DNA from: Nonomuraea angiospora
GTDB taxonomy: Bacteria; Actinomycetota; Actinomycetes; Streptosporangiales; Streptosporangiaceae
DNA length: 64,000 bases
Direction: 5' to 3'
Assembly: GCF_014873145.1 (NCBI RefSeq)
Contig: NZ_JADBEK010000001.1
Coordinates: forward strand, 1,798,001 to 1,862,000
The translations under genes and the position numbers were made by a program. This document shows positions 57,826-64,000 of this stretch, one piece after another (within the stretch, counting starts at the first letter, position 1; each line of letters begins with the position of its first letter). The notes below the pieces were generated by a model, which saw only the letters and a list, made by a program, of their open reading frames with translations, ran no database searches and was not told the DNA's origin.

Positions 57826-58902
57826 TCACCGCAGCGCCCAGGCGACATCCCTGAGCAGGGCGTGCCGCCAGCCGGCCCGGTCGTGGCCCGAGGCCGAGCG
57901 GGAGACCCGCACGGTCGCGCCCGCCTGTTCGGCCAGGGTCTCGACCAGCTCGCAGTGCGGGAGCATCCGCGTCTCGTGCTCCCCCACGTCGAACGCGACC
58001 CGCAGACCGGACAGGTCGGGGCGCTCCCGCAGGCGCGCGGCGACGGCGCCGCCGACCGGTCCGCCCATGGGGTCGGCCCGGCCGGCGGCGTCCGGCGTCC
58101 ACCAGAACGACCCCGACTGGCAGGCGACGGCGGACACCAGCTCCGGGAACTCCAGGGCCGCGTACATCGCGCTCAGCCCGCCGAGGCTCTGCCCGGCGAC
58201 CACCAGCCGGTCCGGGTCGGCGGGAACGCCGCTCCCGGCGACCAGCGGCAGCAGCTCGTCCCGGACCGCCTCCCACAGCCCGGGCCCGCACCCGAACTCG
58301 GCCTCCCTGTCCCGGGCGGGCAGGAAGACGAGCGTGACGGCGGGCAGGTCGCCGCAGGCGACGGCCGAGTCGAACGCGGTCATGGCCGGGTGCAGGTACA
58401 GCCAGTCGTCCCCGTCGAGCAGCAGGACCACCGGCCCGCCGCCGCCCGCCGGGTGGACCCGCACGGTGCGCCGCCCGCCGAGCCGCTCACTGGTCCAGCG
58501 AAGGCGGGTGCGCGGGAGGGGCAGCACGTCGGCGGCGCCGACGGCGGGCCAGTGCGGCTGGGCTGGGGCGTCCGGGGTCGCGGCGATGGACCGGTCACCG
58601 CCCGCGCCGGCCGGGTTGAACGGGTCGGCGTACGCCCCGTCGTCCGTGACGAACCGGTACGTCACCCGCAGCCGCGCCGGCATGGCCACCACGGCGTACC
58701 AGCAGTCCGTCTCGCCCCACCGGCGCAGCGGCACCGGCTCCGACCAGCTCTCGAAGCCGACGCTCGCCGGGGACCCGCGCCACAGGAACAGCGTCGCCCA
58801 GCCGTCGCCGGCGGGCACCGACGCGGGCGCTCCCGCCGCCGCCCAGAACTCGTCGGAACCGGGTTCACCGGGGAACCCGAACGTGGCGAAGGTGATCTCC
58901 AT
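57826..58902 (-). CDS. Ferri-siderophore esterase (enterochelin esterase/CchJ-like)
   Basis: 358 residues from ATG 58902 (an upstream TTG would overlap the iron box region). It has an N-terminal Ig-like domain (about 1-130) and an alpha/beta-hydrolase domain with VVAGQSLGGLSAMY (nucleophile Ser in GxSxG), a late Asp in FDVGEHE and His in SGHDRAGW. It cleaves or releases iron-loaded siderophore in the cytosol. Convergent with the monooxygenase gene and divergent from the FecCD permeases through an iron box. Confidence 0.87.
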   Translation of the reverse strand: MEITFATFGFPGEPGSDEFWAAAGAPASVPAGDGWATLFLWRGSPASVGFESWSEPVPLRRWGETDCWYAVVAMPARLRVTYRFVTDDGAYADPFNPAGAGGDRSIAATPDAPAQPHWPAVGAADVLPLPRTRLRWTSERLGGRRTVRVHPAGGGGPVVLLLDGDDWLYLHPAMTAFDSAVACGDLPAVTLVFLPARDREAEFGCGPGLWEAVRDELLPLVAGSGVPADPDRLVVAGQSLGGLSAMYAALEFPELVSAVACQSGSFWWTPDAAGRADPMGGPVGGAVAARLRERPDLSGLRVAFDVGEHETRMLPHCELVETLAEQAGATVRVSRSASGHDRAGWRHALLRDVAWALR

Positions 58903-58939
58903 GCGCGGTCGCACTCCGTCCCTACCGTCGGCCAAAAAC

Positions 58940-58958
58940 TAAGGATAGACTTACCTAA
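58940..58958. promoter_or_regulatory. Iron box between esterase and permease genes
   Basis: TAAGGATAGACTTACCTAA fits the 19-bp IdeR/DmdR consensus TTAGGTTAGGCTAACCTAA at most positions. It lies between the divergent esterase (58902) and FecCD permease (58997) starts, so both are iron-repressed. Confidence 0.82.
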
Positions 58959-58996
58959 GTTTCATGATCGAGATGGGCTCCGTGGATTGTAGGTCG

Positions 58997-60052
58997 ATGA
59001 GCACGACTCTGGAGAAACGTCCCACGTCCGAGGTCACAGGGGTCCACCGGCGGCGGGTGGCGGGCCTGGGCGCGCTCTCGGTGGTTCTCCTGGTCGCGGG
59101 GGCGGTGTCGCTGGCCGTCGGCGCGCGCGGGCTGAGCCTGGCGGAGGTGTGGCAGGGACTGTTCCCGGAGCCGGGCTCCGACCAGCGGCTCACCGAGATC
59201 GCGCTCATCGTGCAGACCGTACGGGTGCCGAGGACCGTGCTCGCGATCGTGGCGGGCGTCGCCCTGGGGGTCAGCGGGGCCCTGATCCAGGGGTACACGC
59301 GCAACCCGATCGCCGACACGGGGCTGCTGGGCGTGAACTCCGGCGCCTCCTTCGCCGTCGTGTCGGTGATCCTCCTGTTCGGGCTCGCCAATCCGTACCA
59401 GTACGTCTGGTTCGCCTTCCTGGGGGCGGCGGCCGCCGGCGCCGTCGTGTTCGGGCTGGCCAGCATCGGCCGGGGCGCGGGCAGCCCGCTGACGCTCGCG
59501 CTGGCCGGGCAGGGGGTCGCGGTGTTCCTGGCGGCGATGACCACGGCGGTCGCGTTATCGGACCAGGCGTCGCTGAACGCCCTGCGGTTCTGGAACGCGG
59601 GAACCGTCGCCGGGGTCGGGTTCGACGTCATCCGGCCGGTGGCCGCGTTCGTCGTGGCCGGGTTGCTGCTGGCGCTGACCACGCTGCCCGCCATCAACCT
59701 GCTCAACCTGGGTGACGACGTCGCGCGCGGGCTGGGCGTGAACATCACGCGCACCCGGACCGTCGGCATCGTCGCCATCACCCTGCTGGCGGGCGCGACG
59801 ACGGCGGCCTGCGGCCCCATCGCCTTCCTCGGGCTCATGGTGGCCCACGTGGCCCGGTATCTCACCGGGCCGGACTATCGCTGGCTGGTGCCGTGCGCGG
59901 GCCTGCTCGGCGCCGTCATCCTGCTGGTCTGCGACATCGTGGGGCGCGTGGTGACGCGGCCGGGCGAGTTGCAGGCGGGCGTCGTCGTGGCCGTCGTCGG
60001 CGCCCCGTTCTTCGCGGCGCTGGTCTGGCGCGGAAAGTTCAAGACGGTATGA
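58997..60052 (+). CDS. FecCD-family siderophore permease 1
   Basis: 351 residues from ATG 58997 (ATG 58964 is also open but abuts the iron box). Typical FecCD membrane protein of about nine or ten helices: VRVPRTVLAIVAGVALGVSG, RNPIADTGLLGVNSGA, ARGLGVNITRTR (ATPase contact loop) and ACGPIAFLGLMVAHVAR. Imports ferri-siderophore with the partner permease (ATGA overlap) and the lipoprotein downstream. No importer ATPase gene is seen in the window. Confidence 0.92.
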   Translation: MSTTLEKRPTSEVTGVHRRRVAGLGALSVVLLVAGAVSLAVGARGLSLAEVWQGLFPEPGSDQRLTEIALIVQTVRVPRTVLAIVAGVALGVSGALIQGYTRNPIADTGLLGVNSGASFAVVSVILLFGLANPYQYVWFAFLGAAAAGAVVFGLASIGRGAGSPLTLALAGQGVAVFLAAMTTAVALSDQASLNALRFWNAGTVAGVGFDVIRPVAAFVVAGLLLALTTLPAINLLNLGDDVARGLGVNITRTRTVGIVAITLLAGATTAACGPIAFLGLMVAHVARYLTGPDYRWLVPCAGLLGAVILLVCDIVGRVVTRPGELQAGVVVAVVGAPFFAALVWRGKFKTV

Positions 60053-61113
60053 ACGAGACAGCGGTGAAGCGGCCGGTGACACCGGGCGTGCGGCTCGGCC
60101 ACGCGTCGTTCGTGTGGCGGCCCTGGATGGTGCTGGTCACGCTGCTGCTGGCGGCGGCGGCCTTTCTGGTGTTCTGCCTGTCCATCGGCACCGGCGACTT
60201 CCCCATCGGCCTGCCCCAGGTGATCGCCACGCTCTTCGGCCAGGGCGAGCGGGTGGACGAGTTCGTCATCATGGACCTGCGCCTGCCGCGCGCCCTGGCC
60301 GGGCTCGTCGTGGGGATCGCGCTCGGGGTGTCCGGGGCGATCACGCAGTCCATCGCGCGCAACCCGCTGGCCAGCCCGGACGTGCTGGGCATCACCGGGG
60401 GCGCGAGCGCGGTCGCGGTGTTCCTGGTGACGGTGTCGGGCGGGGCCGCCGCGGCCATCGTCGATTCCGTGGGACTGTCCGCGGCGGCGCTCGCGGGCGG
60501 TCTCGGCACCGGGCTGCTGGTGTACTTCCTGGCGTGGCGGCGCGGGATCGACGGCCTGCGGCTCATCCTCATCGGCATCTCGGTGAGCGCCGTGACGGAG
60601 GCGATCACGATCTGGCTGCTGGTCACGGCCGACATCCGGGACGTGGCCCGGGCCCAGGCGTGGCTGGTCGGCTCGCTGGACGACCGGTCGTGGGGCGAGG
60701 TCTGGGTGGCGCTGTGGTGCGCGCTCGCCCTCATGGCCGTCGTGTCGTGCGTGGCGTTCCAGCTCAGGCCGCTGCACTTCGGTGACGAGGTCGCGGCGGG
60801 CCTGGGTGTGCGGTACTCGATGGTGCGGGCGGTCCTGCTGCTGTGCGCGGTGCTGCTGGCCGGCGTGGCGGTGAGCGCGGCGGGGCCGGTGCCGTTCGTG
60901 GCGCTGGTGGCGCCGCAGGTGGCGATGCGCCTGTCGCGGTATCCGACGCCGCCGCTGGTGGCCTCCGGGCTGGTGGGCGCGCTGCTGCTGATCGGCGCGG
61001 ACCTGGTGGCGCGTACGGCGCTGCCGGTCAGCCTCCCGGTCGGCGTGGTCACCGCCGCGATCGGCGGCCCTTTCCTCGTCTACCTGCTGGTGCGAGCGAA
61101 CCTGAAGAAGTAA
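60049..61113 (+). CDS. FecCD-family siderophore permease 2
   Basis: 354 residues overlapping the previous gene by 4 bp. LRLPRALAGLVVGIALGVSG, RNPLASPDVLGITGGASA, AAGLGVRYSMVR and SAAGPVPFVALVAPQVAMRL mark the FecCD family. With permease 1 it should form the heterodimeric channel of a siderophore importer. An iron box follows its stop and drives the binding protein. Confidence 0.92.
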   Translation: MNETAVKRPVTPGVRLGHASFVWRPWMVLVTLLLAAAAFLVFCLSIGTGDFPIGLPQVIATLFGQGERVDEFVIMDLRLPRALAGLVVGIALGVSGAITQSIARNPLASPDVLGITGGASAVAVFLVTVSGGAAAAIVDSVGLSAAALAGGLGTGLLVYFLAWRRGIDGLRLILIGISVSAVTEAITIWLLVTADIRDVARAQAWLVGSLDDRSWGEVWVALWCALALMAVVSCVAFQLRPLHFGDEVAAGLGVRYSMVRAVLLLCAVLLAGVAVSAAGPVPFVALVAPQVAMRLSRYPTPPLVASGLVGALLLIGADLVARTALPVSLPVGVVTAAIGGPFLVYLLVRANLKK

Positions 61114-61129
61114 GGTTAGGCTAACCTAA
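61111..61129. promoter_or_regulatory. Iron box upstream of the siderophore-binding lipoprotein
   Basis: TAAGGTTAGGCTAACCTAA differs from the IdeR/DmdR consensus TTAGGTTAGGCTAACCTAA only at the second base. It begins within the stop codon of permease 2 and is about 40 bp from the binding-protein start. Confidence 0.92.
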
Positions 61130-61171
61130 TATCGGCTCGTCACGGTTGCAGTGGAAAGCAAGGGATTCCGG

Positions 61172-62215
61172 ATGCTCCTCCAGCGAAGAACAGGCACGAA
61201 GACCTTGCGGCGCATCGCAGTGGTGTTGTCCGCCGCGACATTGATCGCGGGATGCGGTTCCGGCTCGGCGGAGAAGCCGAGCGGCGCCCCCGCGCCCGCC
61301 ACGGACGGTGGCGTGTTCCCGGTGACCGTGGAGCACGCGTTCGGGTCCACGCAGATCGCCAAGGCCCCGCAGCGGGTCGTCTCCGTCGGTTACACCGACG
61401 ACCAGGCCATCCTGGCCTTCGGCATCAAGCCGGTCGGCATGGTCGACCAGTACCCGAACCCGCCGGGCAAGACCCCCGACGTCAACACCCAGTGGCCGTG
61501 GGTGAAGGACAAGTGGGGCGACACCCGCCCCGAGGTCGTCATGAGCAACGGCGACTCCGGCCCCAACTACGAGAAGATCGCCGCCCTGCGGCCCGACCTG
61601 ATCATCGCGGTCTACTCCGAGATCGACCAGGCCGCCTACGACCGGCTCTCCAAGATCGCTCCGACGGTGGGCCGCACCAAGACGGAGAAGGAGCCGTTCA
61701 GCGCGCCGTGGCAGGACAACGCGCTGCACATCGCCAAGGCGCTCGGCAAGGCCGACGAGGGCGCCAAGCTGGTGCAGGGCATCCAGGACAAGCTCGACGC
61801 CGCCCGCACCGCGCACCCGGAGTTCGCGGAGCGCACCGCCGTCGCGGTGTCCTGGTACAAGAACTCGGTCGCGCCGTTCACCACCACCGACGTGCGCGGA
61901 CGGCTGGTGTCGGGCATCGGCTTCAAGGGCGCGACGGAGATCGACAAGATCGCGGGCGGCAGTTTCTACACCGTGCTGTCCCCCGAGCGCATCGACCTGA
62001 TCGACGTCGACCACATCTTCGTCATCGCCGACCAGGCGGACCAGACCGCGCTCAAGAACTTCAAGCTGTTCGCCAACCTGCCCGCCGTCAAGGGCGGCAA
62101 GGTGTCGTACCTGCTGGACAGCGAGGGCCCGGCGATCGGCGCGGCCATGTCGCAGGGCACGCTGCTGTCCCTGCCGTACGCGATCGACGAGCTCGTCAAG
62201 TCGGCCGCCTGGTGA
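61172..62215 (+). CDS. Siderophore-binding lipoprotein (FecB/FhuD-like)
   Basis: 347 residues from ATG 61172 (GTG 61151 also open). The signal peptide ends in the lipobox LIAGC, giving a lipid-anchored protein outside the membrane. The TroA-like fold is marked by APQRVVSVGYTDDQAILAFG, AALRPDLIIAVYSEI and FANLPAVKGGKVSYLLDSEG. It should bind the ferric hydroxamate for the FecCD permeases. Own iron box upstream. Confidence 0.93.
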   Translation: MLLQRRTGTKTLRRIAVVLSAATLIAGCGSGSAEKPSGAPAPATDGGVFPVTVEHAFGSTQIAKAPQRVVSVGYTDDQAILAFGIKPVGMVDQYPNPPGKTPDVNTQWPWVKDKWGDTRPEVVMSNGDSGPNYEKIAALRPDLIIAVYSEIDQAAYDRLSKIAPTVGRTKTEKEPFSAPWQDNALHIAKALGKADEGAKLVQGIQDKLDAARTAHPEFAERTAVAVSWYKNSVAPFTTTDVRGRLVSGIGFKGATEIDKIAGGSFYTVLSPERIDLIDVDHIFVIADQADQTALKNFKLFANLPAVKGGKVSYLLDSEGPAIGAAMSQGTLLSLPYAIDELVKSAAW

Positions 62216-62258
62216 CGCCGGCGAACCAGTCCTGTCCCCGGCCTGCCCGGGGCCGGGT

Positions 62259-64000
62259 GTGAGCACCGCCGGCACGCGCGTCGCCCCCGCGATCCTGCGC
62301 ACGGCGACCGGGCGCGAGGCCACCCGGTGGGTCGCGGCGTACTGCCGCGAGGCGCCCTGGCTGACGGGCGCCACCGTGCTCACCGCGGTGGCCGCGGCGG
62401 CGCTCCAGGTGCTGCCGTTGCTCCTGCTCGGCCGGGTGGTGGACGGCGTGGTGGCAGGCCAGTCGCGGTCGGTCCTGGTCACCGTCGGGGTGCTGATGGT
62501 GGCCGCCGCGCTGCTCGGCTCGGCGGCCACCACGGTGTCCACGTACCTGATCGGGCGGCTGGGCGCTGACCTGCTCGCGCGGCTGCGGGAAGGCGCCGTC
62601 CGGGCGGTGCTGGGCATGCCGAGCGCGCGGATCGAGGAGGTCGGCCGGGGCGACGTGCTGTCCAGGGTCGGTGACGACGTGGCCGTGGTGTCCAAGGGCA
62701 TCAGGACGGCGGTCCCCACGGTGTTCTCGTCGGGGGTGCTGGTCGTCATCGCCACGGCCGGCATGTTCGGGCTGGACTGGCGGCTCGGCCTGGCGGGCGC
62801 CGGCGCGCTGCCCGCGTACGCGCTGGCCCTGCGCTGGTATCTCCCCCGGTCCGCGCCGCTCTACCAGCGGCAGCGGGAGGCCCAGGCCGATCGCGCGCAG
62901 GCGCTGATCAGCGGCCTGAACGGGATCGGCACCGTCCGGGCGTACCGCCTTGAGGAGTCCTTCCGCGAGCAGGTCACCCGCGAGTCGTGGCGGGTGCGCG
63001 ATCTCGGCGTCGAGGTGTTCCGCTTCTTCGGCCGGTTCGTCGGCAGGGAGAACCGCGCCGAGTTCATCGGGCTGGTCCTGATCCTCGTGGTGGGCTACGT
63101 CCTGCTGGAGGCCGGCGCCGTCACCCTGGGCGAGGCGTCGGTGGCGCCGCTGCTGTTCCACCGGCTGTTCAACCCGCTGGGCGCCATCCTGTTCACCTTC
63201 GACGAGGCGCAGAAGTCGGGCGCGAGCCTGACCCGGCTGGTCGGAGTGCTGGGCGAGGCCACGGAGGAGAGGCTGGTGGGGCGAGTGCCGGCGGACGCCG
63301 GGCCGCACCCCGTGGTGGTCGAGGGCCTGACCTTCAGCTATCCCGGCTCCGGGCGGCCGGTCCTGCGGGACGTCGACCTGGTGATCCCGGCGGGCGGCTC
63401 GCTCGCGCTGGTGGGCGCGACGGGCGCGGGCAAGTCGACCCTGGCGGCGCTGGTCGCGGGCATCGGCACCCCGCAGGCCGGGTCGGTGCGCATCGGAACG
63501 GCCGATCTCGCCGGGCTGGACGAGGCCGGCGCGCGGGCCCTGGTGAGCATCCTGACGCAGGAGACGCACGTGTTCTCCGGTCCGCTCGCCGGCGACCTGC
63601 GGCTGGCCGCTCCAGAGGCGACAGACGCCGAATTGATGGACGCGTTGCGCAGAGTCGGCGCCGACACGTGGGTCGCGGCGCTGCCCGATGGGCTGGACAC
63701 CGTGGTCGGGGAGGGTGGTGAGCGGCTGGACGGCACCAAGGTCGCCCAGCTCGCCCTGGCCCGGCTGGTGCTGGGCCGATCGCCGGTGGTGGTGCTGGAC
63801 GAGTCGACCGCGGAGGCGGGCAGCCAGGGCGCCGCCGAGCTGGAGCGGGCCGTGGCCGCCGCGTGCCGGGGCCGCACCACGCTGTTCGTGGCGCACCGGC
63901 TCACCCAGGCGATGGCGGCCGACCGCATCGCCGTGCTGGACGCGGGACGCGTCGTGGAGCAGGGAACCCACGAGGAACTGGTGGCTCTGGGCGGCAGGTA
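62259..64000 (+). CDS. ABC exporter (membrane plus ATPase), partial, degenerate signature
   Basis: From GTG 62259 the frame stays open to the window end (580 codons). Membrane domain about 1-320 with six helices; ATPase with Walker A GATGAGKST, Q-loop LTQETHVFSG, Walker B VVVLDEST and H-loop VAHRL. The signature motif, normally LSGGQ, reads LDGTK (in GGERLDGTKVAQLALARL), and the D-loop is AGSQ rather than SALD. This fits the second half-transporter of a heterodimer, in which one site is often degenerate. Position after the binding protein matches the exporter of coelichelin-type loci (CchG-like). Confidence 0.85.
   Translation, partial: MSTAGTRVAPAILRTATGREATRWVAAYCREAPWLTGATVLTAVAAAALQVLPLLLLGRVVDGVVAGQSRSVLVTVGVLMVAAALLGSAATTVSTYLIGRLGADLLARLREGAVRAVLGMPSARIEEVGRGDVLSRVGDDVAVVSKGIRTAVPTVFSSGVLVVIATAGMFGLDWRLGLAGAGALPAYALALRWYLPRSAPLYQRQREAQADRAQALISGLNGIGTVRAYRLEESFREQVTRESWRVRDLGVEVFRFFGRFVGRENRAEFIGLVLILVVGYVLLEAGAVTLGEASVAPLLFHRLFNPLGAILFTFDEAQKSGASLTRLVGVLGEATEERLVGRVPADAGPHPVVVEGLTFSYPGSGRPVLRDVDLVIPAGGSLALVGATGAGKSTLAALVAGIGTPQAGSVRIGTADLAGLDEAGARALVSILTQETHVFSGPLAGDLRLAAPEATDAELMDALRRVGADTWVAALPDGLDTVVGEGGERLDGTKVAQLALARLVLGRSPVVVLDESTAEAGSQGAAELERAVAAACRGRTTLFVAHRLTQAMAADRIAVLDAGRVVEQGTHEELVALGGR

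Overview
This is a high-GC actinobacterial segment (clearly above 70% GC by eye). The codon use, IdeR/DmdR-type iron boxes, an actinobacterial-style c-di-AMP riboswitch, CebR-type LacI operators and frequent four-base gene overlaps fit a filamentous actinomycete. A Streptosporangiaceae/Nonomuraea-like genome is my guess and is not proven by anything here.

Region 1 (about 1.3-23.8 kb) is a dissociated nonribosomal peptide system. A leftward operon (22.3 to 7.3 kb) encodes, in order, a C-A-PCP-TE synthetase fused to an MFS exporter, an acyl-AMP ligase, a C-PCP protein, a free carrier protein, a stand-alone C-like protein, MbtH, an A-PCP module and a C-A-PCP module. Facing it is a rightward operon for an E1-alpha/E1-beta/E2 2-oxoacid dehydrogenase without E3 (4.25-7.3 kb). 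Divergent from that lie two more stand-alone C or C-like genes (4.0 to 1.3 kb). Both promoter islands (4.0-4.25 and 22.4-22.6 kb) carry a pair of TGGGARCGCTCCCA palindromes, the CebR cellobiose-repressor box, so the whole system looks like one LacI-family regulon probably tied to plant polysaccharide sensing. A rightward gene from the second island, an alkylsulfatase-like MBL hydrolase, is a multiply frameshifted relic. The adenylation pocket residues resemble the Asp and Gly codes for two domains; the third is unassigned. I could not match the cluster to a known product.

Region 2 (23.8-36.6 kb) is mixed housekeeping and accessory DNA: an AIM24-like protein, a CstR-like sensor with a persulfide dioxygenase-rhodanese and two GC-rich operators, a six-copy 24-bp repeat, a GH25 lysozyme behind a c-di-AMP riboswitch, a MarR gene split by inversion, an XRE/MmyB regulator, an arginase relic, membrane proteins, a patatin, and TetR and LysR regulators with visible palindromic operators.

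Region 3 (36.6-46 kb) is a galactan/galactose locus in decay: galactonate dehydratase, an SDR, a cellulase-like hydrolase, two ABC sugar permeases (one truncated, with no binding protein), GH35 beta-galactosidase, an AraC regulator, and a 5'-truncated GH53 galactanase joined to a GH42 remnant. Region 4 (46-55.4 kb) holds a U32-like/IclR pair, a transglutaminase-like protein, a DHA2 exporter, TetR-VOC and FAD-monooxygenase-TetR pairs, a second patatin, and three relics (a permease, a CBM2 protein and an ABC exporter).

Region 5 (55.4 kb to the end) is the start of a coelichelin-like hydroxamate siderophore locus: formyltransferase, ornithine N-monooxygenase, esterase, FecCD permeases, binding lipoprotein and an ABC exporter cut by the window edge, with three iron boxes including a 34-bp perfect palindrome.
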